From assembly GCA_031266805.1 (NCBI GenBank), contig JAISAH010000005.1:1-55333 (forward strand): 55,333 nucleotides of DNA, written 5' to 3'. This document shows positions 34,810-43,564 of the stretch, in pieces; the first letter of the stretch is position 1; each line of letters opens with the position of its first letter. The translations under genes were made by a program, and so were the position numbers. The notes under the pieces were generated by a model. The model ran no database searches. It was not told the origin of the DNA and saw only the letters and a program-made list of their open reading frames with translations. Source of the stretch: Gracilibacteraceae bacterium (GTDB lineage Bacteria > Bacillota > Desulfitobacteriia > Desulfitobacteriales > Syntrophobotulaceae).

Positions 34810-34889
34810 GGCGCCCTCCACCGCTTGAAGTCACAAAGGGCTAAAAAAAGAGATTCCGGTCGAAATCAAAATTCATAGGCGCTCGCGCT

Positions 34890-35054
34890 TCATGGCGACC
34901 GATCATTCAGTTGCTGTTGCTCCTGCCGATCAGATTTCAGTAATAAGCAATGGATGAATCCCTTGATATAGTTGTAGTTTTCTGGGGATGCCTTATAAAT
35001 TTCATTCAGCTTCAAGGCCGTTTCCTTTACGTCTTCCCGTGCGGCGGGATCCAT
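34890..35054 (-). CDS. 54-aa helical protein divergent from the Xre regulator
   Basis: This small ORF has AAGGAGG six bases before ATG 35054. The protein begins MDPAAREDVKETALKLNEIY and continues as a charged helix ending in a Gln-rich stretch. No known domain is recognised. It is divergent from the Xre gene and the shared intergenic region contains three GAAATC motifs, so the two are probably coregulated. The strong ribosome site supports a real gene. Confidence 0.65.
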   Translation of the reverse strand: MDPAAREDVKETALKLNEIYKASPENYNYIKGFIHCLLLKSDRQEQQQLNDRSP

Positions 35055-35077
35055 GAACTCGCCTCCTTGATTCCATT

Positions 35078-35165
35078 GAAATCACTAAAAGCAATAATAA
35101 CATTCTTAGAAATCGCTGTCAAGCCTTTGCTTCTCGTTTACTTTGAAATCAATTTATAGTATACT
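35078..35165. promoter_or_regulatory. Divergent control region with repeated GAAATC motifs
   Basis: GAAATC occurs at 35078-35083, 35109-35114 and 35145-35150. TTTACT at 35137-35142 and TATACT at 35160-35165, 17 bp apart, form a promoter for the Xre gene. The third motif lies between the -35 and -10 elements, so autorepression is plausible. Confidence 0.5.
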
Positions 35166-35185
35166 GCTTTCATGGAGGTGTTAAA

Positions 35186-35524
35186 ATGGATACGCATGAA
35201 AGATTGCGGATATTACGCGCGGAATTGGGGCTTACCACCCGCGCTTTTGGCAGCGCTATAAATATGACCGGCGGAGCAATAACGAATATGGAAAAAGGCC
35301 GCCGCGAAATAACCGCACGAACAATCAAGGATATTTGCCGTGAATATTGCGTTAATCCTGAATGGTTTGTATCCGGAGCTGGGCGAATGTTTGACGACGT
35401 TTTGGCGGGACTTGACATCGCTGATGAAGCGCGGGAATTATCAGATTCATATTCCCGCCTGAACAATAAAGACAAAGCGCTGATTAAAAGCCTGATTGAT
35501 TCATTGGCTGAAAAAACTAATTAA
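35186..35524 (+). CDS. Xre-family helix-turn-helix regulator
   Basis: This 112-aa protein has an N-terminal Xre domain (LRILRAELGLTTRAFG and GGAITNMEKGRREITA) and a helical C-terminus for dimerisation. The WFVSGAGRMF segment is typical of phage- or element-type repressors. A GGAGG site precedes ATG 35186. It is probably a repressor of its own promoter and of the 54-aa gene opposite. Confidence 0.85.
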   Translation: MDTHERLRILRAELGLTTRAFGSAINMTGGAITNMEKGRREITARTIKDICREYCVNPEWFVSGAGRMFDDVLAGLDIADEARELSDSYSRLNNKDKALIKSLIDSLAEKTN

Positions 35525-35555
35525 AGACTTGTTTGAAAATAAAGTGGTCAGTTGA

Positions 35556-36416
35556 CGCCGGAATTTCGTACTCAGGCCAGACGCCAGATTCACCAAGGCG
35601 GCGGAGCATTCTTTTGTTTCCCAACCGGCGATTACGAAACAAATCTCCCTGCTGGAGCGGGAAATCGGTCTGTGTCTGTTTAGGCGGGACAAGCGCTCCG
35701 TCTCCCTGACCCCGTCGGGGGAGATTATGCTGCGGACCCTGCTGCGGATACAGAGCCTTTATGAACAGGCGGTGCAGGAAGCGCGCGAAATCGACCGGGG
35801 GTTAACCGGCAGACTGCGGGTTGGTTATATCAACGGGCTGCTATTGGAAATCATCCCCTTGATGCTGGAGAATTTCAGCCGGGCTTATCCTCAGGTTGAA
35901 GTTTCGTTCGAGTGTCTTTCCTTTTCGGCTTTGAAAAAAGGATTGACGGAGGATTCCATCGACTTGGGCATTACCTTGCTGCTGGATGTGTACAACCAGC
36001 CTGATCTGCAATGGGAGTCCATCCGCGCCGTGCCGGACGGTTTCGTCTTTTCCAGGGAATCTTGGTTCGCCCAGCAAAAAGATCTGACGGTGGCTGATTT
36101 CCGGGAGGCCGCTTTTTATATCATCTCGCCCAGAGAATGTCAGGTAGACGAACTTCTGCGCCAGATTTGCCAACCCCACGGTTTTTTGCCGAAAAATGTG
36201 CGCTATGTCGCCGATCCGGGTTCCATGCTGCTGATGGCGGAAAGCAACCAAGGCGTCACATTTCTGGACCGCCTGACTTACGACAATATTGCCAATTGGG
36301 AAAAACTCTGCTTTTTTGAACTGGATGTAGTGATTGATATACTCGCCGCTTGGAAAAAGGGCAATCCCAATCCCCTGCTCCAAGTTTTTATCGCCGCTTT
36401 GCGCCAGTTTCTCTGA
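35556..36416 (+). pseudogene. LysR-family regulator, 5' end broken
   Basis: The frame is open from a TGA at 35553-35555 to the stop at 36416. It contains the LysR winged-helix segment FTKAAEHSFVSQPAITKQIS and LFRRDKRSVSLTPSGE, then a substrate-binding domain. But no ATG, GTG or TTG lies in frame before ATG 35727, which is already past the DNA-binding helices, and the first dozen residues of the HTH are lost. A translated product from 35727 would lack DNA binding. Likely a truncated or frameshifted gene; use of a non-canonical start is less likely. Confidence 0.75.
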
Positions 36417-36418
36417 TC

Positions 36419-37909
36419 TCAACTTTCTTCCAAAATATGGTAAATAAGGCGCATATCCAGCGCTTCCCGCACGCCCCGGGCGAGAAGGTCATAGTTGCGC
36501 TCTTTATATGCCGCGAAGTCGAAGTGTTCCGCGTTCAGGGCGACGCCTTTGCGCCCGCACAGCGCGCTTAGGACGCGCTCGCGGCATTCCGCCCCGTCAA
36601 AGAATCCGTGCAGATATGTGCCGTAGACGCTGCCAAGCTGACAGCCGTCCGGCTCGCCGCTGGAGAGCCGCAGCAGGGGCCTCCCGCCGCGGAGCGCCGT
36701 CACGCCCATATGGATCTCGTAGCCCTCCAGCGCCGCGCCGGTCAGCGGCGCGAGTACGCCGCCGCAGGCTAGCGCGGCCGCGGTCACGCGGGTGCGGCGT
36801 TTCTCCGCCGCGAATTCCGTCACGACCGGCAGCAGGCCCATTCCGCGCACCTCGCCGCCGCCCTCGGTTTCCCCGTCGCCGGAAACGCTCTCGCCGAGCA
36901 TTTGATAGCCGCCGCAGATGCCGAGTATCGGGACGCCGCGGCCGGCCAGCCGCTGGATCGCCGCTTCCAATCCGCACTCGCGCAGGCGGAGCAAGTCGAA
37001 AACGGTGCTTTTCGAGCCGGGTATGATCACCAGGTCCGGATCGCCTAGCCGGTACGGTTCTTTGACATAGCGCACGCTCACGCCCGGCGTGGCTTCGAGC
37101 GCGGCGAAATCGGTGAAATTGCTGATATGCGGCAGGAATATGACCGCAATGTCCACCGCGCCGCCGCTATGCCCCGCCCGGCGCTCCACGCGCGCCGTCA
37201 CGCTGTCCTCGTCGTCAATGTCCACGTCGAGCCACGGAATCACGCCCGCCACCGGTTTGCCGCAGATGTCCTCCAGTATTTTCACGCCGCCTGTAAACAG
37301 CGATATATCGCCGCGAAACTTGTTGACAATCAGCGCCTTGATCAGACGTCTCTCATCCTCCGGCAGGATCTGCACCGTGCCGTACAGTTGCGCGAATATG
37401 CCGCCCCTGTCGATGTCGCCGACGAGCAGCACGGGAGAGTTCGCCATTTTCGCCATGCCCATGTTGACGAAATCATCCGGGGCGAGGTTCAGTTCCGCCG
37501 CGCTGCCCGCGCCTTCTAAAACGATAACGTCAAAGTCCGCGGCAAGCGAGTTGTACGCTTTCATGATCTCCGGCCGCAGTTTTGACTTCATCCGGTAATA
37601 ATCTTTGGCCGTGAGCGTGTCCAGCACCTCTCCGTGCAAAATCACCTGGCTGCCCTGATCATGCACGGGTTTGAGCAAAACAGGGTTCATGCGCGCGTCC
37701 GGCAGGGCGCCCGCCGCTTCCGCCTGCGTCACCTGCGCGCGCCCCATTTCCAGACCGTCGCGCGTTATGAACGAGTTCAGCGCCATATTCTGCGACTTGA
37801 AGGGCGCGGTCCTGTAGCCGTCCTGCCGGAAAATACGGCACAGCGCGGCTACGAGTATGCTCTTGCCCGCGTTTGACATCGTCCCCTGCACCATTATCGC
37901 TTTTGCCAT
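36419..37909 (-). CDS. cobQ: Cobyric acid synthase
   Basis: This 496-aa enzyme amidates side chains of adenosylcobyrinate a,c-diamide using glutamine and ATP. The N-terminal domain has a P-loop-like MVQGTMSNAGKSILVAAL and a dethiobiotin-synthetase fold; the C-terminal glutaminase domain has the nucleophile in GICGGYQMLG and the His in GTYLHGFF. ATG 37909 is chosen for its GAGGG site. It is a solitary cobalamin gene here; no cobalamin riboswitch is visible upstream. Confidence 0.95.
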   Translation of the reverse strand: MAKAIMVQGTMSNAGKSILVAALCRIFRQDGYRTAPFKSQNMALNSFITRDGLEMGRAQVTQAEAAGALPDARMNPVLLKPVHDQGSQVILHGEVLDTLTAKDYYRMKSKLRPEIMKAYNSLAADFDVIVLEGAGSAAELNLAPDDFVNMGMAKMANSPVLLVGDIDRGGIFAQLYGTVQILPEDERRLIKALIVNKFRGDISLFTGGVKILEDICGKPVAGVIPWLDVDIDDEDSVTARVERRAGHSGGAVDIAVIFLPHISNFTDFAALEATPGVSVRYVKEPYRLGDPDLVIIPGSKSTVFDLLRLRECGLEAAIQRLAGRGVPILGICGGYQMLGESVSGDGETEGGGEVRGMGLLPVVTEFAAEKRRTRVTAAALACGGVLAPLTGAALEGYEIHMGVTALRGGRPLLRLSSGEPDGCQLGSVYGTYLHGFFDGAECRERVLSALCGRKGVALNAEHFDFAAYKERNYDLLARGVREALDMRLIYHILEES

Positions 37910-37993
37910 TTTTACCCTCATCACGCCTTGATTGCAGTACAGAAACGCCCGTCATACGCCGGTTTTTACCGTGCGTTCCCTGCGACAAATAGA

Positions 37994-38022
37994 TTGCAAA
38001 GCGGCGTTCCCTGTGGTATACT
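37994..38022 (+). promoter_or_regulatory. Promoter of the Rrf2 regulator gene
   Basis: TTGCAA at 37994-37999 and TATACT at 38017-38022 are 17 bp apart, about 42 bp before the start codon. Confidence 0.7.
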
Positions 38023-38064
38023 TCAAACCGTACTGTACATCGCCTTGACGAGCGAGGTAGCGCC

Positions 38065-38505
38065 ATGAAGATTTCCACCAAGGGCCATTACGCCTTGCGA
38101 ATGCTGCTGGATCTGGCTGAGCACCAGGAAGACGGTTATATTCCGCTCAAGGACGTAGCGGAGCGGCAAGGTATTTCCAAAAATTACCTGGAGCAGATCA
38201 TGATCCTGCTGAAAAACACCGACGTCCTCAAGACGACCAGAGGTTTTCAGGGCGGTTATAAATTGGCCAAGCGGCCTTCCGCTTACACTGTCGGCGATAT
38301 CATCCGCCTGACGGAGGGGAGCGTTTCTCCCGTGGCCTGCGTCGACGACGCCGACGAGTGCGAACGCAGCGACTTCTGTCTGACCCTCGACGTGTGGCGC
38401 GGTCTGGAGCAGGTCATCACCGAATATCTGGACAGTATAACTTTACAGGACATAATGGATAAAGGGTGCTCGGTCTCGGTGAAAGCGCGCGAAGGGACCG
38501 GGTGA
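38065..38505 (+). CDS. Rrf2-family transcriptional regulator
   Basis: This 146-aa protein has the Rrf2 winged helix (MKISTKGHYALRMLLDLAEH, ISKNYLEQIMILL, TRGFQGGYKLA) and three cysteines (CVDDADECERSDFC). That cysteine set can bind an Fe-S cluster in IscR-type members, but Cys alone does not prove it, and a CymR-like protein is possible. It is monocistronic and convergent with the SHOCT gene. Confidence 0.9.
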   Translation: MKISTKGHYALRMLLDLAEHQEDGYIPLKDVAERQGISKNYLEQIMILLKNTDVLKTTRGFQGGYKLAKRPSAYTVGDIIRLTEGSVSPVACVDDADECERSDFCLTLDVWRGLEQVITEYLDSITLQDIMDKGCSVSVKAREGTG

Positions 38506-38519
38506 ATAAGCGACCCCCC

Positions 38520-38924
38520 TTACTCCAATGCTATATGCACGTGCTGCCCCTCGTCGTCCGAGGCGTCCACCAATACATAAGGCAGAGTTATTTCGCCGGC
38601 GCCCACGCGGGTGAGTATGACGCTGATATCTATGCCATTCAGGGTTTCCAGTATTTCGCTGCTGAGTTCGTCTCTGGCGAATTTCACGCTGAAGCCGCCG
38701 ATAGACTGGCCAAGTTTGAGGCCGGCCCGTACCAGCGAAAAAGGCACCGTGACATTGACCTTGGTGTTTTCTTTTTCCATAATGTGGATTCTAACCTGCT
38801 TCGGCGCTGGGACCGCGGGCTTTTCGGCGCCGGCCGGCACGGCCTCCAGCAGTTTGGCCGCTTCTTCCACCGTGATATTGCCGTCTTTCAGCATTTGCAG
38901 TATCATGATTCTTTCTTCTTGCAT
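38520..38924 (-). CDS. SHOCT-like domain protein
   Basis: This 134-aa protein starts with a SHOCT-like helical hairpin (MILQMLKDGNITVEEAAKLL), then a linker rich in Pro/Ala and a beta-rich C-terminal domain. No membrane helix is present. Such proteins often follow DUF2089 genes, as here. ATG 38924 is chosen because AAGGAGGGA sits six bases upstream; the upstream part of the frame overlaps the preceding gene. Function is unknown. Confidence 0.7.
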   Translation of the reverse strand: MQEERIMILQMLKDGNITVEEAAKLLEAVPAGAEKPAVPAPKQVRIHIMEKENTKVNVTVPFSLVRAGLKLGQSIGGFSVKFARDELSSEILETLNGIDISVILTRVGAGEITLPYVLVDASDDEGQHVHIALE

Positions 38925-38937
38925 AAATGATCCCTCC

Positions 38938-39300
38938 TTACTTACTCCGCAGCCGGTCCAGCGCTTCATCCACGGAAAGCGCCCCTTCTCTGACCTGGCC
39001 TAAAACGGCCAGACGGCGGGCCGCCGCCTCATCCTCTCTGGCGCGCCCCATCGCGTCCACCAGATTGTCCAATCGGCCGCGAGCCGTGGGATATGAGACG
39101 CCGACAGCCGCGCCGACGTCTTTCAGATTGCCGCGGCAGCGAATGAACGTCTCGAGAAAAGCCAGCTGCTCCTCACTCAGGCGGGCAAACCAGCTAAGGC
39201 GGTATTCGCCCTGCACTTCCGTGCCGCAAGCCGCGCAGCGCATTTGGCAAACATGCATTTCCCCTCCGCAAGCCGGGCATTTTCTGGGCATAACAGCCAT
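38938..39300 (-). CDS. DUF2089-domain zinc-ribbon regulator
   Basis: This 120-aa protein has a zinc ribbon (CPACGG near residue 8 and CAACGTEV near 24), followed by a helical region with a helix-turn-helix (GNLKDVGAAVGVSYPTARGR) and a C-terminal VDEALDRL helix. It is a small cytoplasmic DNA- or RNA-binding-type protein of unknown target. ATG 39300 has AGAGG upstream. It is the first gene of an operon with the SHOCT gene. Confidence 0.82.
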   Translation of the reverse strand: MAVMPRKCPACGGEMHVCQMRCAACGTEVQGEYRLSWFARLSEEQLAFLETFIRCRGNLKDVGAAVGVSYPTARGRLDNLVDAMGRAREDEAAARRLAVLGQVREGALSVDEALDRLRSK

Positions 39301-39348
39301 CAAAACCACCTCTGTCAAATAATAGTTGTTTGTGAGTCCTTTATCAAG

Positions 39349-39377
39349 ATTATAAAGGTTGATTTTGTTATTGTCAA
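39349..39377 (-). promoter_or_regulatory. Full-consensus promoter of the DUF2089 operon
   Basis: On the minus strand TTGACA and TATAAT are exactly 17 bp apart. Both hexamers are perfect matches, implying strong unregulated or tightly repressed expression. Confidence 0.88.
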
Positions 39378-39431
39378 TATATATTTTAATATTATTGAAG
39401 TATTTTTGCGATATCGCAAAGAGAGACCAGG

Positions 39432-39462
39432 ATGGATTCCGGAACAAGTCCGGAATGACGGG
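39432..39462. repeat. Palindromic dispersed repeat, copy 3
   Basis: ATGGATTCCGG and CCGGAATGACGGG flank a short loop. It lies between the DUF2089 promoter and the convergent-side end of the amidohydrolase gene. Confidence 0.78.
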
Positions 39463-39486
39463 ATAGTAACGCGATGTCGCGCTGCT

Positions 39487-40692
39487 TCAGGCCGGCGGGC
39501 CCAGAAGTGCCAGAGCGCCGGCGCTTAACGCCCGCAGCCCCACGGTCAGGCTGTCCTCGTCGATCTGGAATTTGGCGTGATGCTGCGGATAAACCGCTCC
39601 CAGGGCGGGATTGCCCGCGCCGGTCAAAAAGATGACCCCCGGGGCGTATCTTTGGTAAACGGAAAAATCCTCGCCGCACATGAGCGGAGCGGCGGGGCGG
39701 ACGTCCACATCCGGCAGTGTCTCCGCAAAAACGGCCGCCAGTTTACCCGTCAACGCCGCGTCGTTAGTGACCACGTCGTATCCCTCGATAAACTCCGCCG
39801 CGCACTCCGCCCCGAAGGCCGCGCAGACCCCGCCCGCCACGGCGGCGATTTTTTCCCGCAGCAGCGGGCGCAATTCCTCGCTGAATACGCGCACCGTGCC
39901 TTTCAGCGTCACTTCGTCCGGAATGATATTGCATATGCCGCCGCCGGTCATGCCGGTGACGGAGACGACCGCGCTTTGCAAAGGATCGATCTGGCGCGCG
40001 ACTACGGTTTGCAGGGCTAAGATCACGTGAGCGCCAATCACCACCGGATCGACGGTTTTATCGGGCATAGCGGCGTGTCCGCCCCGGCCGCGCACAGTGA
40101 GGATAAAATTATCCGGCGCCGCCATAAACGGTCCCGCGGTAAGGCCGATCGTCCCCACCGGCAGCGTGCTCCACAGATGCGTGGCCAAGACAAAATCCAG
40201 GCCGTCCAGCCAGCCGCCGTCAGCCAGTTCCCGCGCCCCGCCCGGATGAAGTTCCTCCGCGCGCTGGAAAATAAACCGCGCTTCGCCGCTCCAGCAGTCG
40301 CGCGCGGACATCAGCGCTTCCGCCACGCCCAGCAGTATGGCCATATGCCCGTCATGCCCGCAGGCGTGCATGAAGCCGTCGCGGACGGAGGCGAAATCGC
40401 AGCCCGTTTCCTCCCGCTGAGGCAAAGCGTCGATATCGGCGCGCAGGCCGACTGCGGGGCCGCGCCCCCCGGAAAGCACCGCCACGAGACCGGTCGGGGC
40501 CGGGCGGTGCACAGTCAGTTTTGCCCCTGTCGCCGCGGATAAAGCGTCCAGGGTTTTCAGCAGATACTCCGTGGTCCGGAATTCCTGAAACGATTCCTCG
40601 GGGATCCTGTGCAGCTCGCGCCGGTAAGTCCGCACCTTGGGCGCGATCTCCTGCAGCAGGCGCTCCACGCGGGGCCAGACCGCCATGGTCAT
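39487..40692 (-). CDS. M20-family amidohydrolase
   Basis: This 401-aa protein has the M20D metal site HACGHDGHMAIL near residue 104, and AELHPGG further on. Such enzymes remove N-acyl groups from amino acids (hippurate- or N-acetylamino acid-type). The start ATG 40692 has GAGG upstream; a second ATG is two codons later. Downstream genes do not point to a substrate. Confidence 0.9.
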   Translation of the reverse strand: MTMAVWPRVERLLQEIAPKVRTYRRELHRIPEESFQEFRTTEYLLKTLDALSAATGAKLTVHRPAPTGLVAVLSGGRGPAVGLRADIDALPQREETGCDFASVRDGFMHACGHDGHMAILLGVAEALMSARDCWSGEARFIFQRAEELHPGGARELADGGWLDGLDFVLATHLWSTLPVGTIGLTAGPFMAAPDNFILTVRGRGGHAAMPDKTVDPVVIGAHVILALQTVVARQIDPLQSAVVSVTGMTGGGICNIIPDEVTLKGTVRVFSEELRPLLREKIAAVAGGVCAAFGAECAAEFIEGYDVVTNDAALTGKLAAVFAETLPDVDVRPAAPLMCGEDFSVYQRYAPGVIFLTGAGNPALGAVYPQHHAKFQIDEDSLTVGLRALSAGALALLGPPA

Positions 40693-40788
40693 TTTTTCCT
40701 CACCTCCCGCTATTGCCGGTATTAGAGTTCTACGCCCTGATTATAGCACCCTCCCGCGCGAAACGCCACCGGCGAAAAAGCTGGCGCC

Positions 40789-40820
40789 ATGGATTCCGGG
40801 AGGGAACCCGGAATGACGGG
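40789..40820. repeat. Palindromic dispersed repeat, copy 4
   Basis: ATGGATTCCGGG and CCCGGAATGACGGGG. The hairpin arms are changed to CCGGG/CCCGG while still pairing, as expected if structure is what is kept. Confidence 0.78.
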
Positions 40821-40928
40821 GTTAGGACTAGTCATACCAATATTCTAACACCGCATCCTCCGTTTGTATATCCTTTTTTTGGATCTACCGGCTCCTCCGC
40901 TCAGCCCCGCAAATTCAAAAAATTCCTG

Positions 40929-40957
40929 TTGACAGGGTAATTTTGATGTGGTAGTAT
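40929..40957 (+). promoter_or_regulatory. Promoter of the GntR-ABC operon
   Basis: TTGACA at 40929-40934 and TAGTAT at 40952-40957 are 17 bp apart. Confidence 0.7.
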
Positions 40958-40978
40958 TATCACGTTAATGATTCAAGT

Positions 40979-40994
40979 CGTTAACTAATTAACG
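40979..40994 (+). promoter_or_regulatory. Palindromic operator of the GntR regulator
   Basis: CGTTAACTAATTAACG is an inverted repeat of CGTTAA with four bases between the halves. It lies downstream of the promoter and just before the GntR gene, so binding would block transcription. Confidence 0.65.
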
Positions 40995-41008
40995 GTACAA
41001 GAGGTAAG

Positions 41009-41383
41009 GTGATCCGCTTGAACTTGAACGAAAACCAGCCGGTTTTTGCGCAAATTATGGAAATGATCGAGAGCGACATCATTACGGGCGCGTACCAATC
41101 AGGCGACCTGATCATCTCCACCACGCAGATCTCCAAGGCGTACTCCGTCAATCCGGCGACCGCCGTAAAAGCCGTCGGCAAGCTGACGGACGCGGGTATT
41201 CTGCACAAGGACCGAGGGATCGGTATGCGCGTCGCGCCGGGCGCGCGGGAGAAGATCACGGAACGGCGCAAGGCGGTTTTTTTCAACCAGACGATCGACG
41301 CGCTTTTGGCTGAAGCGAAAAGACTCAGCATTTCCGTCGCGGAAATGGTATCCATCATACAGGGAAGGAGCGATAATAAGTGA
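41009..41383 (+). CDS. GntR-family (YtrA-type) regulator
   Basis: This 124-aa protein is a GntR winged helix (QPVFAQIMEMIESDIITGAY, ISKAYSVNPATAVKAVGKLT) with only a short C-terminal dimerisation helix, as in the YtrA subfamily. These regulators control the ABC transporter of their own operon. GTG 41009 follows GAGG closely; TTG 41018 is an alternative. The stop overlaps the next GTG start. Confidence 0.85.
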   Translation: MIRLNLNENQPVFAQIMEMIESDIITGAYQSGDLIISTTQISKAYSVNPATAVKAVGKLTDAGILHKDRGIGMRVAPGAREKITERRKAVFFNQTIDALLAEAKRLSISVAEMVSIIQGRSDNK

Positions 41384-41964
41384 CAAACTCAAGCGTTTAC
41401 ATTGTCCTGTCGCAGAGCCGGACGACGCTGTCGCAGACGGTCAGGCTGCTCACGGGCGACCGGTATACCCATGCCGCGCTGTCGCTGGACGAAGATCTCG
41501 AATATATGTTCAGTTTCGGCAGGCGGTGGGCTCGCAACCCGTTCGTCGGCTGTTTCAAGCATGAAAGTCTGGAGGATGATCTGTACGGCCCCTGCGGTTT
41601 TTTGCCGGGCGCGGTGATCCAATTCCCCGTTTCACATGAACAATATGTCGGCGTCACGGCGCAGCTGTGGGATTTTTTGCTGGACGGCCACAAATTCAGC
41701 TACAATTATTTCGGACTGATCGCCAATATGATGCGAAAAGGGCGGGAGAGCCACACGCGGTTTTTTTGCTCGGAATTCGTCTACCACATCCTGCACGAAA
41801 GCGGCGTGTGCGACGCGGGCAAACCCCGGTATATGATCCGGCCGCAGGATTTTATGGAACTGGGCGGGACGCTGATTTTCGAGGGCGATCTGAAAACCTA
41901 CCGCGCCGGCTGCCGCGTTTCCCGCCGCGGCAAAAGGTCCGGTTTCGCTCTTGGCCACCTCTAA
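41380..41964 (+). CDS. Permuted papain-fold (NlpC/P60-like, YiiX/YebB-type) protein
   Basis: This 194-aa protein has an early THAALSLDE and a later FFCSEFVYHIL, the His-first, Cys-later order of permuted papain-fold hydrolases. No signal peptide is present. It is coupled to the GntR gene by GTGA and precedes the ABC genes by 54 bp. Lipid-, peptide- or cell-wall-related substrates are known in this fold; which applies is not clear. Confidence 0.65.
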   Translation: MTNSSVYIVLSQSRTTLSQTVRLLTGDRYTHAALSLDEDLEYMFSFGRRWARNPFVGCFKHESLEDDLYGPCGFLPGAVIQFPVSHEQYVGVTAQLWDFLLDGHKFSYNYFGLIANMMRKGRESHTRFFCSEFVYHILHESGVCDAGKPRYMIRPQDFMELGGTLIFEGDLKTYRAGCRVSRRGKRSGFALGHL

Positions 41965-42018
41965 AAACTCACTCCTTTTTAACATTTAATTTGACAAACA
42001 GCGAAGGAGCAAGCGCAG

Positions 42019-42864
42019 ATGATCGAATTTGACGGCGTGACCAAGCGGTACGGCGGGACGGTCGCCATCGACGACCTCCGGCTCCGGATCCCCGGCAGCG
42101 GGATATATTGCCTGCTCGGCCGGAACGGCGCGGGAAAAACCACGCTGATGAAACTGCTGGCGGGCCATATCGCCGCCACGTCCGGCAAGATCACCGCCGG
42201 CGGAGAGCGCGTCTCGCCCGGCCATATGCCGGATAGCGTCAACTATATCGAAAGCGGCTCGGCGCAGTTCAATATGCGGGTGTCCCGCCTGATCGACACC
42301 GCCGCCGAATTGCAGGAAAATTTTGACCGCGGCTTCGCCCGGGAAATGGCGGACCGCTTCGGGCTGGATCCGCAAAAGAAATACAAGCAGCTCTCTTTCG
42401 GCATGAAAACCATGCTGACGACCATCATTCTTTTGGCAAATAATTCCAGTGTCATTTTGCTGGACGAGCCAACTTTGGGTTTTGACGCGGTCACGCGCGA
42501 CCAGTTCAACACCTTGCTCCTAGAAAGCTATCACGCGCACCCGCGGGTGATTATCGTCTCCACGCATCTGATCGACGAGATCGCCAAAGCAGCGGAGCGC
42601 CTGATCATCATCAAGGGCGGCCGCCTCCTTTTAGAGGCGGATATCGGCGAAATTGACGAAAAAGCCTACACGCTGTCCGGGCCGGTGAAACTGATCCTGC
42701 CTTTGCTGGACGGGCTGAACTGCGTCGGCAAAACCACAGCGGGCAGCGTCATGGCGGCGCATATCTACGACGGCAGGATCACGCCGCCGGAAGGCGTGGC
42801 GCTCAGCCGCCTGAGTCTGCAGGACTTTTTTATCAATATCGTGGGAGGAAAAAAGAGTGAGTAA
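42019..42864 (+). CDS. ABC transporter ATP-binding protein
   Basis: This 281-aa protein has Walker A GRNGAGKTT, a degenerate signature LSFGMK and Walker B VILLDEPTLGFD. The C-terminal 80 residues extend beyond the core. YtrB-type transporters of this kind respond to cell-envelope stress. It overlaps the permease gene by 8 bp. Confidence 0.88.
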   Translation: MIEFDGVTKRYGGTVAIDDLRLRIPGSGIYCLLGRNGAGKTTLMKLLAGHIAATSGKITAGGERVSPGHMPDSVNYIESGSAQFNMRVSRLIDTAAELQENFDRGFAREMADRFGLDPQKKYKQLSFGMKTMLTTIILLANNSSVILLDEPTLGFDAVTRDQFNTLLLESYHAHPRVIIVSTHLIDEIAKAAERLIIIKGGRLLLEADIGEIDEKAYTLSGPVKLILPLLDGLNCVGKTTAGSVMAAHIYDGRITPPEGVALSRLSLQDFFINIVGGKKSE

Positions 42865-43564
42865 CGCCGCCGCCTGGAAAGTCGCGAAGATAAATTTGAA
42901 AAACATTCAGATCCCCTGCCTCATCACCGCGATCTGCGTCGCCGCCATGCTCGCCCAGACATCCGTCAAGGCGCTCGTCGCCTCTGGCGGCGGCGACATG
43001 AGCGGACAGCTGGAGATCAGCGGCGGCTGTTTCCTGTGGCTCTTGCCTCTGCTGGCGGCAATCTTTGTCCCGGCGAAAAATTTCCGCCGGATCGTCAATC
43101 TGGGCGGCAAACGCGGCCATTTCCTCCGGGGCGCTCTGATGGCTTACGCCGTGCTGGCCGCCGCGGTCTCGGCCGGGAATATGGCCGTGCATTACGCCTT
43201 TGATCTTCCCATGATCGCGACGGGCTATTTTGAGGGCGTCGTCAATTTGGTCGACGTATTCGGCTGGACAAAATACGGCGTTATAGCGGCGTTCGTCCAG
43301 CAAGCCGCGTTTCTTTTCCTGCTCGCCGTTTTTACCCATACGCTGACCGCCGCGCAGGGCAAATGGTACGGTCTGGCGGCGGATATCCTCATCATCGCGG
43401 TCGTCTCCGTATTTACGCCGATCGCTCCGCTTCGGGCGGTCCTGGCCGGGTTTTTCCGCCTGATCCTCTTCGCCGGCCCTCTGCCGCAAACCGCCGCCTG
43501 CCTGCTGATCGCGGCCGCGCTCTGGGCGCTGAACAAGCCGGTCTTAGCGCGGACCGGCATTTAA
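42857..43564 (+). CDS. ABC transporter permease (six helices)
   Basis: This 235-aa protein has about six hydrophobic helices and no known signature. Its role follows from its 8-bp overlap with the ATP-binding gene and its place at the operon end. Confidence 0.7.
   Translation: MSNAAAWKVAKINLKNIQIPCLITAICVAAMLAQTSVKALVASGGGDMSGQLEISGGCFLWLLPLLAAIFVPAKNFRRIVNLGGKRGHFLRGALMAYAVLAAAVSAGNMAVHYAFDLPMIATGYFEGVVNLVDVFGWTKYGVIAAFVQQAAFLFLLAVFTHTLTAAQGKWYGLAADILIIAVVSVFTPIAPLRAVLAGFFRLILFAGPLPQTAACLLIAAALWALNKPVLARTGI

Noticed and set aside
34950-35159. Plus-strand hydrophobic 69-aa ORF
   Set aside because: It overlaps the better supported 54-aa minus-strand gene and the divergent promoter region, and has no ribosome site.
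36508-37598. Plus-strand ORFs of 169-172 aa within cobQ
   Set aside because: They are antisense shadows of a complete, recognisable cobQ gene.
37925-38064. Cobalamin riboswitch upstream of cobQ
   Set aside because: The region is only 140 bp, shared with a divergent promoter, and shows none of the expected conserved blocks.
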